A stretch of DNA of 41,381 nucleotides from Leptotrichia hongkongensis (GTDB lineage: Bacteria > Fusobacteriota > Fusobacteriia > Fusobacteriales > Leptotrichiaceae), in the NCBI RefSeq assembly GCF_041538065.1, contig NZ_JBGORW010000014.1, positions 1 through 41,381 of the forward strand, given 5' to 3'. Both the position numbers and the translations under genes were made by a program. Below the pieces are notes generated by a model that saw only the letters and a program-made list of their open reading frames with translations, was not told the origin of the DNA and did no database searches. Positions 16,675-24,343 of this stretch are shown piece after piece. Numbering within the stretch: the first letter of the stretch is position 1; every line of letters starts with the position of its first letter.

Positions 16675-16703
16675 TTGCATTCTTATAAATTTTTTTATAT
16701 AAT
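16675..16703 (+). promoter_or_regulatory. Promoter of the heavy-metal-associated protein gene
   Basis: TTGCAT (16675-16680), a 17-bp spacer and TATAAT (16698-16703). Just downstream, ACACAAAA (16711-16718) and TTTTGTGT (16733-16740) form an 8-bp inverted repeat, a possible operator or leader hairpin. Confidence 0.7.
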
Positions 16704-16774
16704 AAACTTAACACAAAACTATTAATTTAAAATTTTGTGTATAAATAAAAATAAAATTTTATGGAGGTTTTGAA

Positions 16775-16999
16775 ATGATAAAAAAGCTTGTTGAAATAGA
16801 AGGGATGCACTGCGAAAACTGTGCTAAAAAAGTAGAAAATGTTTTATACGGACTGCCAGAAGTAGAAAGTGTAGAAGTAAACCTTTCTGATAAAAATGCA
16901 AAAGTTACTTTAAATGAAGAAGTTGATGATTTGTTAATAGCAGATGTAATTAATAGTGCTGGGCATTATAAAGTGAAGGATGTTACAGAAATTTCTTAA
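16775..16999 (+). CDS. Heavy-metal-associated domain protein, CopZ-like
   Basis: A 74-residue single HMA domain of ferredoxin-like fold. Residues 1-16 contain the GMHCENC metal site (Cys13 and Cys16), and the pattern VENVLYGLPEVESVEVNL is typical of the family. Such proteins carry Cu(I) to P1B-type ATPases or repressors. TGGAGG precedes the ATG. No copper ATPase or CsoR-type regulator is adjacent, so it looks like a stand-alone chaperone. Copper is the most likely metal, by family analogy only. Confidence 0.88.
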   Translation: MIKKLVEIEGMHCENCAKKVENVLYGLPEVESVEVNLSDKNAKVTLNEEVDDLLIADVINSAGHYKVKDVTEIS

Positions 17000-17054
17000 T
17001 CTTTTTTATTAACTATTTATTTACAATAAATTAAAAAAATTATTTTAAATTGAG

Positions 17055-17083
17055 TTGATTTTTTTATTATAACATGTTATAAT
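17055..17083 (+). promoter_or_regulatory. Promoter of the antisense RNA in the type I toxin locus
   Basis: TTGATT (17055-17060), an exact 17-bp spacer and a perfect TATAAT (17078-17083). No open frame follows, so the transcript is non-coding and runs into the terminator at 17126-17162. The -10 lies inside a perfect 18-bp palindrome, 17066-17083. Confidence 0.75.
17066..17083. repeat. Perfect 18-bp palindrome overlapping the antisense-RNA -10
   Basis: The sequence ATTATAACATGTTATAAT is its own reverse complement. It could be a repressor operator, or could give a mirror-image -10 on the other strand. The core ATGTTATAAT also occurs at the toxin promoter on the minus strand (17280-17289). Confidence 0.7.
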
Positions 17084-17103
17084 ATTTTGTAAAGTAATAA
17101 AAA

Positions 17104-17117
17104 TACGCATAACTATA
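17104..17117 (+). repeat. Direct repeat copy 1 (in antitoxin RNA)
   Basis: TACGCATAACTATA, identical to 17239-17252; 135 bp separate the copies. In the RNA this copy lies just before the terminator stem. Confidence 0.9.
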
Positions 17118-17125
17118 CGCAAATC

Positions 17126-17162
17126 AAAAGAGAGCTGACCCCCAAAGTAAGCTCTCTTTTTT
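17126..17162. terminator. Shared bidirectional terminator of the toxin and antitoxin RNAs
   Basis: AAAAGAGAGCT (17126-17136) and AGCTCTCTTTT (17150-17160) are perfect 11-bp complements around a 13-nt loop containing CCCCC on the plus strand and GGGGG on the minus strand. The T-run is strong on the plus strand (T6) and weaker on the minus strand (TTTTGATTT). Confidence 0.88.
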
Positions 17163-17164
17163 AG

Positions 17165-17245
17165 TTATTTCCAAAATTCTTGTATTAAAATTATTACTAT
17201 TTGTAATAAAATTATAACTAAGATTTTTATTAATAACGTACGCAT
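17165..17245 (-). CDS. Small hydrophobic peptide, putative type I toxin
   Basis: A 26-residue peptide below usual gene-calling size. It reads MRTLLIKILVIILL, then QIVIILIQEFWK: one membrane-spanning hydrophobic stretch with positive N-terminal residues and an EFWK end, as in Ibs, TisB or other type I toxins. It has a strong ribosome site, GAAAGGAGG (17256-17264), 10 nt before the ATG, and its own promoter at 17280-17308. Its mRNA converges on the antisense RNA and shares the terminator. I see no clear similarity to Fst itself. Expected action is membrane damage if the antisense RNA is lost; this is inferred from architecture. Confidence 0.75.
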   Translation of the reverse strand: MRTLLIKILVIILLQIVIILIQEFWK

Positions 17246-17252
17246 AACTATA
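17239..17252 (+). repeat. Direct repeat copy 2 (over the toxin start codon)
   Basis: Same 14 bases as 17104-17117. It covers the toxin start codon (17243-17245) and 7 nt toward the ribosome site. Confidence 0.9.
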
Positions 17253-17279
17253 ACACCTCCTTTCTCAAGGATTGATAAA

Positions 17280-17308
17280 ATTATAACATTTTTTATTATA
17301 TTTGTATA
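17280..17308 (-). promoter_or_regulatory. Promoter of the putative type I toxin
   Basis: On the minus strand: TATACA (17308-17303), a 17-bp spacer and TATAAT (17285-17280). The predicted start near 17273 gives a short leader, so the SD lies about 10 nt from the 5' end. Confidence 0.65.
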
Positions 17309-17344
17309 TTCATTTTTTATTTTTTTAATGAAACCGAAATTTTT

Positions 17345-17398
17345 TTACAAAAAAAGATGATATTGAATAATTTCACTATTCTTTATCATCTTTTAAAT
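17345..17398. terminator. Terminator between the TPR gene and the toxin locus
   Basis: AAAAGATGATA (17352-17362) and TATCATCTTTT (17384-17394) are perfect 11-bp complements, with an inner GAATA/TATTC stem. On the minus strand T7 follows, serving the TPR gene. It also insulates the toxin promoter. Confidence 0.85.
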
Positions 17399-17441
17399 TT
17401 TTTAACTAATAATTTATAATATTAAAAATTCTAATTTTCAT

Positions 17442-18314
17442 CTATTTCCCTTCATTTTTACCTTTTAAATTATCATTTGCCTCCATTAAAAGTCCAAGAA
17501 ATTCAATAGATTTTAATTTATCAAAATTTTCTTTGTACAATTTAGAATTTTTAGTTTCATACAATTCTTGATTTTTATAATACAAAAGTCCTAGTAATTC
17601 ACCTACAACAGAAGAGTTATCCTGTTTCATATTAATATAGGAATTTTGGAAAAATTCTATTGCCTCTGCTAATTTTTCCTGTTTTACATAGTTATTAATT
17701 ATTATTTTTTGAGCATCTATTATGAAATTTTTTTTCATATCTTGAGTTATATACCAGTAATCAATTTTTTTTATATTATTATATTTTTCAATTGCTTTTT
17801 TCAGATATTCTGTACTTTCAGAATATTTTTTATTATATAACAATTTCAAAGCCCATTGATAGTATCCTTCTGGGTATTCAGGAAATAATGACATTATTTG
17901 TTTTACAGTTTCATCAGATTTTTTAGTATCACCTAAATATCCATAAGCAATTGCAAGATTATTATATGGTCTTGGATTCTTTGGATTTAATTTTATTGCT
18001 TTTTGATAGTATTCAATTGCTTTTTTTGCATCTTTGTTAAAAGCTCTTTCGTAGGTTCCAATATAAAACATGGCAAGATAATTTTTGTTATCTAGCTGAA
18101 CAGCTTCTTCAAATGGTTTTTTTGATTTAGAAAAATCTATTCCTTGCATTTTTATTCCCTCAAAAGTTTTTTCAATTGATTTATCGTTTATTTTCAATTC
18201 TTTCAGTTCCTGTCGTGTAACTCTCATAATTTCTTCCTGATCTTCAGCTAAAATTACAAAACTTAATACAAGAAAACTTAATAAAATTAAAATCTTTAAA
18301 TATTTATTATTCAC
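17442..18314 (-). CDS. Secreted TPR-repeat protein
   Basis: A 290-residue protein with an N-terminal signal sequence (NKYLKILILLSFLVLSFVILA, about 3-23) followed by tetratricopeptide repeats. The clearest repeats are AMFYIGTYERAFNKDAKKAI, PYNNLAIAYGYLGDTKKSDE and GYYQWALKLLYNKKYSESTE, between about 75 and 180. TPR arrays bind other proteins, and the protein is likely periplasmic. The start is GTG at 18314 with AAGGAG upstream. It lies 57 bp after proA on the same strand, possibly in the same transcript; no link to proline synthesis is apparent. Confidence 0.8.
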   Translation of the reverse strand: MNNKYLKILILLSFLVLSFVILAEDQEEIMRVTRQELKELKINDKSIEKTFEGIKMQGIDFSKSKKPFEEAVQLDNKNYLAMFYIGTYERAFNKDAKKAIEYYQKAIKLNPKNPRPYNNLAIAYGYLGDTKKSDETVKQIMSLFPEYPEGYYQWALKLLYNKKYSESTEYLKKAIEKYNNIKKIDYWYITQDMKKNFIIDAQKIIINNYVKQEKLAEAIEFFQNSYINMKQDNSSVVGELLGLLYYKNQELYETKNSKLYKENFDKLKSIEFLGLLMEANDNLKGKNEGK

Positions 18315-18371
18315 ACTATTCTCCTTCTAAATATTTTATCTTTTCTAAACCAAAAATAATATTCAAAAAAT

Positions 18372-19628
18372 TCATTCCCTTATCTGCCCTTCTCCCCTAA
18401 TCACATATTTCGTCGTAGTCAGCTCTCTTATTCCCATAGGCCCACGAGCGTGCAGTTTTTGCGTGGAAATTCCGATTTCTCCACCAAAGCCGAATTCTCC
18501 CCCGTCAGAAAATCTTGTTGAAGCGTTTAAGTAAACGTTGGCTGAATCTACTTCGTTTAGGAATTTTTCAGCATTTTCTATAGATTTTGTCAAGATTGAG
18601 TCGGAATGGTGCGTTCCATGATTATTTATATATTCAATTGCTTCATCTATGTTTTTAACTAATTTTAGTGACATTATTAAATCTAAATATTCAGCCCCAA
18701 AATCTTCTTCTGTTGCCAATTTTACATCTTTTCTGTTTCCAATAATTTCTAATGCTTCTTTGCTGTACCTTAGCTCTACACCATCTTTTAAAAGCATTTC
18801 TGTTAATTCTGGCAAGATTGCTTTTGCAATGTTCTCGTGGATAAGTGTTGTTTCGATGGCATTACATACGCTTGGACGTTGTACTTTGGCATTTTCGATA
18901 ATTGGTAATGCCTGCTTTATGTCAGCTGTTTCATCTACAAATATATGACAGATTCCTGCACCTGTTTCTATCATTGGAATTGTTGCGTTTTCTATGATAA
19001 ATCTTTTTAACCCTTTTCCTCCTCTTGGGATAATTACGTCAATATACTTGTCTGCACGAATTAAGTCCATCACAAGTTCCCTTTCTGGCTTTTCTACAAG
19101 CTGAACTGTATTTTTGGGCAATCCATGAGCATCTGCAACTCTATTTAATAAATTATTCAAATAAATATTTGAATTCAGGGCATCTTCCGACCCACGTAAA
19201 ATTATCGCATTTGAAGATTTTATTGCAAGTCCTGCCGCATCTACTGTAACATTTGGACGAGATTCGTAAATCATTCCGATTACTCCAAGTGGAACTCTTT
19301 TTTTTACAATATTCATTCCATTTTTATGATTCCATCCTGTAATGACTTCTCCAATTGGATCTGGAAACATAGCCATTTCACGTAAACTTTGAGCCATTCC
19401 TTCTATTCTGCTGTCTGTGAGCTCCATTCTATCAAGTAAGGAAAATGCCATTCCATTTTTCTTACCATTTTCCATATCTATTTTGTTTGCAGCCTTTATT
19501 TCCTCTTTTTTATTTATCAATTCATCTGCAATTGCAAACAATACATCGTTTTTAGTTTTTGTTCCAATTTTCAAAAGTTCCCTTGAAGCGGCTTTTGCTT
19601 TTTTTCCAAGTTCTTCTATATAATTCAT
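18372..19628 (-). CDS. proA: Gamma-glutamyl phosphate reductase
   Basis: Second enzyme of proline synthesis: NADPH-dependent reduction of glutamyl-5-phosphate to the semialdehyde. The 418-residue length is standard. Conserved segments are VPLGVIGMIYESRPNVTVDAAGL, ILRGSEDALNSN, DVIIPRGGKGL, and the catalytic cysteine in VQRPSVCNAIETTL. The C-terminus (FGFGGEIGISTQKLHARGPMG) is characteristic. GAGGGAGAT precedes the ATG. The partner proB lies upstream on the same strand at 20638, separated by a membrane protein gene and gene debris. Confidence 0.97.
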   Translation of the reverse strand: MNYIEELGKKAKAASRELLKIGTKTKNDVLFAIADELINKKEEIKAANKIDMENGKKNGMAFSLLDRMELTDSRIEGMAQSLREMAMFPDPIGEVITGWNHKNGMNIVKKRVPLGVIGMIYESRPNVTVDAAGLAIKSSNAIILRGSEDALNSNIYLNNLLNRVADAHGLPKNTVQLVEKPERELVMDLIRADKYIDVIIPRGGKGLKRFIIENATIPMIETGAGICHIFVDETADIKQALPIIENAKVQRPSVCNAIETTLIHENIAKAILPELTEMLLKDGVELRYSKEALEIIGNRKDVKLATEEDFGAEYLDLIMSLKLVKNIDEAIEYINNHGTHHSDSILTKSIENAEKFLNEVDSANVYLNASTRFSDGGEFGFGGEIGISTQKLHARGPMGIRELTTTKYVIRGEGQIRE

Positions 19629-19658
19629 ATCTCCCTCATTTCTTAATTTATCTAATTT

Positions 19659-20246
19659 CTAAAAAAGATTTCCAGCTTTTCTATTCCCATCCTTCATCTT
19701 TTTTATTTTTCTCGTTCTAAATATAGCTATCATAAACATAACCATAGAAATAGTTAAAAAAATCCAGTAAATTATTAAATATCGCCTAGCCCAGTCAATA
19801 TTAAAAATATTTGTCATAACTTCCATTAAAATATCAAAAAATTTTTTATCTAGATATTGCCTTTTAAAAATTGATGCTAAGTTTAACACTTCTGACAAAT
19901 ATATTGCCAAATATGAAAAAATATATATAATAACTACACTAAAAATAGTTATTTCTAATTCATCATACAGATTCTTAAACTTATTTTTTTTTACTTTTCT
20001 TATTTTTTCTTCTTCATTCGAGTCAGTAATTTCTTTAACTTTTTCTTTTCTTTTTTTACCAAAAAAATTTCCAAATATAACTCCAATTTCTATAATTCCC
20101 ACACCTAAAAACATCACTACAATATGTCTTATATTATTTTGAGCCGCAAAAAAATAAAGTACAGTTGCAATTATAAAGCCTAAAAATCCACCAAGAAATG
20201 TGTATAATTTATTTTCATTTTTATTAAAAATATTTTCGCTCTTCAC
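19659..20246 (-). CDS. Membrane protein of unknown function
   Basis: A 195-residue protein not recognised. It has about four hydrophobic segments (roughly 15-35, 41-60, 98-120, 155-178), with a lysine/glutamate-rich cytoplasmic loop at 63-90 and a basic C-terminus. The start is GTG at 20246 with GGAGGAAG upstream. It lies between proB and proA, 30 bp before proA, so it is probably cotranscribed with proA. The location alone does not justify a transport role in proline metabolism. Confidence 0.75.
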   Translation of the reverse strand: MKSENIFNKNENKLYTFLGGFLGFIIATVLYFFAAQNNIRHIVVMFLGVGIIEIGVIFGNFFGKKRKEKVKEITDSNEEEKIRKVKKNKFKNLYDELEITIFSVVIIYIFSYLAIYLSEVLNLASIFKRQYLDKKFFDILMEVMTNIFNIDWARRYLIIYWIFLTISMVMFMIAIFRTRKIKKMKDGNRKAGNLF

Positions 20247-20304
20247 TTACTTCCTCCTTTCCATTTTTTTATTCATTCGCTCCGAAAATATTAATGATTG
20301 CTTC

Positions 20305-20595
20305 TCATAAATTCGTATTATGAATTAGTGTTTTGTCAGATAAATCCAATATTTTATTCCCATATTTATCTGTTATATTTATTCTTTCAGCTATTGTGCT
20401 TATATTGTAGTCATTCAAGTTATAAACTTCGCTATCCAGAGCCAAGGCTTCTAAGGTTAAATAGCCAAAAATTTGCCATTGTAAGTATTTTAAGATAAAA
20501 TTTGATTCCTACTATTTTTTTGGTTGTTCGTAATTCATAAATCGTTCCTATTTCTCTTTTATTAAATTTTTTGGACGCTTGTGTACTAAACTTTT
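20305..20595 (-). pseudogene. Degenerate coding remnant between proB and the membrane protein gene
   Basis: Two overlapping open segments on the minus strand look like coding sequence but lack a coherent start. The first reads FNKREIGTIYELRTTKKIVG from about 20566 and stops near 20433. The second is open from 20508 to a TGA at 20305-20307 and includes GYLTLEALALDSEVYN and TIAERINITDKYGNKILDL. A frame change around 20460-20490 would join them. An ATG at 20538 leads only to MNYEQPKK and two TAG codons. The family is not recognised. Apart from this, the 391-bp gap from 20247 to 20637 holds nothing clear. Confidence 0.3.
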
Positions 20596-20637
20596 AAATA
20601 AAATTTCTCTCAATCAACAAAATTGAATTTATTATTT

Positions 20638-21780
20638 TTATTTTTTCATAACTACATTATCAATGTGAATAACAGCATCATCATATTTATAACCCAGTAT
20701 TTCTTCTATATTTTCACTTTTTACGCCTTTTATAAGGTTAATTTCCTCTGATGAATAATTTGAAATTCCTGTTGCAACAACTTTACCTTCCAAATCTTCT
20801 ATTTCAATGACTGCCCCTTTATCAAAATTTCCTTCAATAGACTTTATTCCCACAGGCAATAGGCTATTTCCATTTTTTAATGCTGCTTTTGCACCATTAT
20901 CGATTGTTAATGCACCTTCCTTATTAGGCCCATATGCAAGCCAGTATTTTCGTAAGCTGATTTTTTTATTTTTTTTCACAAAAAGTGTTCCTATATTTTC
21001 TTTTTCAACGATTCTAGTTATATTATGAGGATCATCGCCACTAGCAATTACAAGACTTGTCCCAATTTTGGTTACCATTTCTGCAGCAATAATTTTTGTT
21101 ATCATTCCACCAGTTCCAAATTTTGAGCCTTCTGCTCCTGCCATCTGCTTTATATCTTCATTAATATCCCCAACCATATTAATCAGATTAGCATCATCAT
21201 ATTTTCGTGGATTTTTATTATAAAGTCCGTCAATATCGGATAAAATAATTAATAAATCAGCATCAATTAATCCAGAAACAAGCGCTGACATTGTATCATT
21301 ATCTCCAACCTTAATTTTCAAAGCATTAGATACAATTGCATCATTTTCATTTATAATCGGAATAATTTTTCTTTTTAGAAAAGCATTACAGACATTTCTC
21401 ATGTTCAAATATCTTTTTCTGTTCGAAAATTCCTCTTTTGTCAATAAAAGCTGTCCAATTATTTTGTTATGTTCTTTAAATAATGTCTGATAAATTTGCA
21501 TAAGTGAAACTTGTCCAACTGCTGACAGCATCTGTTTTTCCGCCAAAGTTTTAGGCTTTTCACTTATATTAAGCAGCCCCATTCCAGCTCCAACTGCACC
21601 AGAAGTTACAAGTATTACATCATACCCTTTATCCTGTAAATTACTCAGTTCCAGCACAATTCTCTTTATTTTTTCAATATCTAGATGCCCATTTTCAGTT
21701 GTAAGTGTAGAAGTTCCAACTTTTACAACTATCCTCTGTATATTTTCCAAGATTTTTTCTCTTGTGTTACTATTTTTCAT
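20638..21780 (-). CDS. proB: Glutamate 5-kinase
   Basis: First enzyme of proline synthesis, phosphorylating glutamate. The 380-residue protein has an amino-acid kinase domain (about 12-265; VVKVGTSTLT, VTSGAVGAGMGLL, INENDAIV, ILSDIDGLYNKNPR, GTGGMITKI) and a C-terminal PUA domain (about 285-370). The first enzyme of the pathway is usually inhibited by proline. The ATG at 21780 is preceded by AGGAG. The order proB, then other genes, then proA differs from the usual adjacent proBA pair. Confidence 0.96.
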   Translation of the reverse strand: MKNSNTREKILENIQRIVVKVGTSTLTTENGHLDIEKIKRIVLELSNLQDKGYDVILVTSGAVGAGMGLLNISEKPKTLAEKQMLSAVGQVSLMQIYQTLFKEHNKIIGQLLLTKEEFSNRKRYLNMRNVCNAFLKRKIIPIINENDAIVSNALKIKVGDNDTMSALVSGLIDADLLIILSDIDGLYNKNPRKYDDANLINMVGDINEDIKQMAGAEGSKFGTGGMITKIIAAEMVTKIGTSLVIASGDDPHNITRIVEKENIGTLFVKKNKKISLRKYWLAYGPNKEGALTIDNGAKAALKNGNSLLPVGIKSIEGNFDKGAVIEIEDLEGKVVATGISNYSSEEINLIKGVKSENIEEILGYKYDDAVIHIDNVVMKK

Positions 21781-21831
21781 ATTTTTACTATTCTCCTGTT
21801 TAACATTTTTATGTGTTTTGAATTTTTAACA

Positions 21832-21857
21832 TAAGGGCATAAAATTCTATGCCCTTA
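21832..21857. terminator. Perfect inverted repeat between the small lipoprotein gene and proB
   Basis: TAAGGGCATA (21832-21841) and TATGCCCTTA (21848-21857) pair perfectly around a 6-nt loop, 13 bp past the lipoprotein stop. There is no good T-run on either strand, so it may be a weak terminator or an mRNA 3' stabiliser. Confidence 0.5.
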
Positions 21858-21869
21858 AAGATTACTTAA

Positions 21870-22013
21870 CTATTTTTTCAATTTATTACAAAGATTGGTA
21901 TTTAAACAAGTGTATCCTCCAGCAACAGCTCCTGCTCCTAATGCTACAGCGGTACAAGAACTCAAGCTCATAACCAATGCAATTACTACTCCTATGATTT
22001 TAATTTTTCTCAT
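21870..22013 (-). CDS. Small lipoprotein of 47 residues
   Basis: The peptide starts MRKIKIIGVVIALVMSLSSC, a signal sequence with a clear lipobox (LSSC, Cys20). The rest is TAVALGAGAVAGGYTC, a glycine/alanine-rich stretch, then LNTNLCNKLKK. The processed lipoprotein would be only 28 residues, with two further cysteines (36 and 42). TGGAGGT precedes the ATG. It resembles the short entericidin-like or YgdI-like lipoproteins in size only. It lies between alpha-amylase and proB and likely has its own transcript. Confidence 0.75.
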   Translation of the reverse strand: MRKIKIIGVVIALVMSLSSCTAVALGAGAVAGGYTCLNTNLCNKLKK

Positions 22014-22117
22014 TTTTTTTACCTCCAATTTTGGTTTTTCTTAAAATAACCTAGAAAGGTTCATATTATTTTAACATTTATTTCTTTACAACCATAGATA
22101 ATTTCAATATTTTTATC

Positions 22118-23560
22118 TTAACTTTTACGTATCCATACAGAAATTTTTTCAGGTTCAACTTTAAAATCGACATTTCCTTCCTCATCTATTGTAATGTCTT
22201 CATATCCACTACCTGTAACTTCGTGCCAAACTTCTCCTGCCCGTTCTTTTCCAAACTCAATCTGTATTTCTTCTTCCTCTTCAGAATTTGAAAGTACGGC
22301 TACACATCCAGTCCATTCATCTCTTCCCGTTCTTTGAATTGCAATTACATTTGGATTATCCAGATAATTTATTTGTTCTCCATAAGCATAAATTCTTCGT
22401 ATTTCCAGAAGTTTATCAATTATCCATTGATGTGGACTTTTTTTTCTTCCTATTCCATAATAATCGCCATAAAATAGACAAGGATAACCATCTTTTGATA
22501 ATAATATTATAGCATATGAATGAGGAATAAACCAGTCTTCCACTTGTGATTCTAAAGCACTTCCTTTTTGAGAATCGTGATTATCCACAAATGTTACCGC
22601 TGCCATCGGATTTGTTGCAACTATTGTATGTTCAAAAATTTCTCTTAAATCATAATCCTTTTTCTTTTTAGAAGCATCATACATATTAAAGTGAAGCCCA
22701 ACATCAAATAAATCAGTTTTATAACCAACATTATCCAAATATTCCTTCAATTTTTCCAAGTCATTTCGCCAGTATTCACCAACAGAATAAAATTTTTCTC
22801 CGTAAGCTGCTCTTACTTGTGTCAAAAATTCAGCTATAAACTCATCTTTTATGTGTTTTACTGCATCCATCCTGAATCCATCAATTTTTAATTCATTTAC
22901 AACCCATTTTCCCCAACGGATTACTTCCTCACGCACTTCAGGATGTGAAAAATCAATATCGGCATTCATCAGATAATCATAATTTCCAAGTTCAGAGTCA
23001 ACTCCTTCATCCCAGTCCTTATTTTCCCCAACAATTTTATAAATTGCAGTTTTACCAGTTTTATTATCAAAATCTACTCCATCGAAAAGATTATAATTCC
23101 ACTTGAATGCAGAGTATTTATCATTTCTTCCAGGAAAAGTAAATTTTGTCCATCCTTCTATTTCAAAAGGATCCGATATTTCTACAGTCCTGTCTTCTGG
23201 ATCAACTTCAATTGCCAAAAATTTTTCTGTTTCGTCAGCTCCCCCCTTATGATTCAAAACAGCATCCAAATACACATTTATATTGTATTTATGAAGTTCT
23301 TCTATCGCTTCAATCAGTTCCTGCTTTGTCCCATATTTCGTTCTGACAGTTCCTTTCTGGTCAAATTCTCCTAAATCCCATAAATCATAAGCACCATAGC
23401 CAACATCATCTTGAGAAATCCCTTTATATGCAGGTGGAATCCACACTCCACTTATTCCGATTTCACTCAGATGTTTGGCATCTTCCTTTAATCTTTGCCA
23501 ATGTTTTCCATCATTTGGTAATTTCCACTCAAAATACTGTATCATTACTCCATTTTCCAT
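22118..23560 (-). CDS. Cytoplasmic alpha-amylase, GH13
   Basis: A 480-residue glycoside hydrolase family 13 enzyme without signal peptide, similar to cytoplasmic AmyS-type amylases that degrade maltodextrins or glycogen inside the cell. The start MIQYFEWKLPNDGKHWQRLK is typical. Catalytic residues are Asp232 in GFRMDAVKHI, Glu262 in GEYW and Asp329 in FVDNHDSQ. The C-terminal beta domain (about 395-480) follows. GGAGG precedes the ATG. It starts 27 bp after kdsB and is probably cotranscribed with it, an unusual pairing of glycogen use with lipopolysaccharide synthesis. Confidence 0.95.
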   Translation of the reverse strand: MENGVMIQYFEWKLPNDGKHWQRLKEDAKHLSEIGISGVWIPPAYKGISQDDVGYGAYDLWDLGEFDQKGTVRTKYGTKQELIEAIEELHKYNINVYLDAVLNHKGGADETEKFLAIEVDPEDRTVEISDPFEIEGWTKFTFPGRNDKYSAFKWNYNLFDGVDFDNKTGKTAIYKIVGENKDWDEGVDSELGNYDYLMNADIDFSHPEVREEVIRWGKWVVNELKIDGFRMDAVKHIKDEFIAEFLTQVRAAYGEKFYSVGEYWRNDLEKLKEYLDNVGYKTDLFDVGLHFNMYDASKKKKDYDLREIFEHTIVATNPMAAVTFVDNHDSQKGSALESQVEDWFIPHSYAIILLSKDGYPCLFYGDYYGIGRKKSPHQWIIDKLLEIRRIYAYGEQINYLDNPNVIAIQRTGRDEWTGCVAVLSNSEEEEEIQIEFGKERAGEVWHEVTGSGYEDITIDEEGNVDFKVEPEKISVWIRKS

Positions 23561-23587
23561 TAAAACATCCTCCTTTTACAATATTTT

Positions 23588-24343
23588 TCAGCTGTCTAGT
23601 TTTATTCCCTTTTTTTCTATAAATTTAACAACTTCCTTCAAATCTTCTTCTGTATCCACACCTATTACATTTGAATCAGTTTCCAAAACTTTTATTTTAT
23701 ATCCATTTTCAATAAACCTCAATTGCTCAAGCGACTCTATCTTTTCCAAAACGCCGTCTTTTAAATTTTTCAGTTCATTTAAAAATTTTGCTGTATAGCC
23801 ATAAATTCCAATATGTCTAAAATATCTTATATTTTGACTATTATTTTTATCCCGCTCATATGGAATTACTGAACGGCTAAAATAAATGGCATTGTCATTG
23901 AAGTCTGTGATTACCTTTACATGATTAGGATTTTCAATTTCCTTTTGAGATTTCATTTCCTGCTTCAATGTAACAATCTCCGATTTTTCATCTCTATAGT
24001 TATTTGCCAGAATATTAATCGATTCAATGTCAATTAATGGCTCGTCCCCTTGAATATTTATGATAAAATCGTAATTTTGATATTCATTTTTATTAATAAC
24101 TTCTATTATTCTGGAAGTTCCATTCTGATGATTTTCAGCTGTCATAACCACATTCCCGCCAAATTTTTTTACCGCCTCAAAAATTCTCTCATCATCAGTA
24201 GCCACAACGATCTCATCAATATCAGCATTTTTTGCTCTTTTATAAACCCATTCAATCATAGCATGTCCGCAAATATCCTTGAGTGGCTTTCCCTCAAACC
24301 TGCTGGATGCATATCTTGCTGGTATAACTCCCAATATTTTCAT
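23588..24343 (-). CDS. kdsB: CMP-KDO synthetase
   Basis: Activates 3-deoxy-manno-octulosonate with CTP for lipopolysaccharide inner-core assembly. The 251-residue length fits. The nucleotidyltransferase start ILGVIPARYASSRFEGKPL is characteristic, with IINIQGDEPLID (CTP and metal binding), IYFSRSVIPYER, and RHIGIYGYT further on. The presence of this gene shows the organism is diderm with KDO-containing LPS. GGAGAAAAAT precedes the ATG. It is the first gene of a pair with the amylase. Confidence 0.96.
   Translation of the reverse strand: MKILGVIPARYASSRFEGKPLKDICGHAMIEWVYKRAKNADIDEIVVATDDERIFEAVKKFGGNVVMTAENHQNGTSRIIEVINKNEYQNYDFIINIQGDEPLIDIESINILANNYRDEKSEIVTLKQEMKSQKEIENPNHVKVITDFNDNAIYFSRSVIPYERDKNNSQNIRYFRHIGIYGYTAKFLNELKNLKDGVLEKIESLEQLRFIENGYKIKVLETDSNVIGVDTEEDLKEVVKFIEKKGIKLDS

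Larger units (their letters stand above)
17090..17162 (+). ncRNA. Putative antisense antitoxin RNA of a type I toxin-antitoxin system
   Basis: The predicted transcript is about 70 nt, from near 17090 to the T-run at 17157-17162. It contains TACGCATAACTATA (17104-17117), which is repeated exactly at 17239-17252 over the toxin start codon, so the RNA is complementary to the toxin mRNA's initiation region. Its 3' terminator hairpin is the reverse complement of the toxin mRNA's 3' hairpin, with a CCCCC loop facing GGGGG. This two-site arrangement is that of RNAII in the pAD1 par (Fst) system. Transcription is inferred from the promoter and terminator only. Confidence 0.65.
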
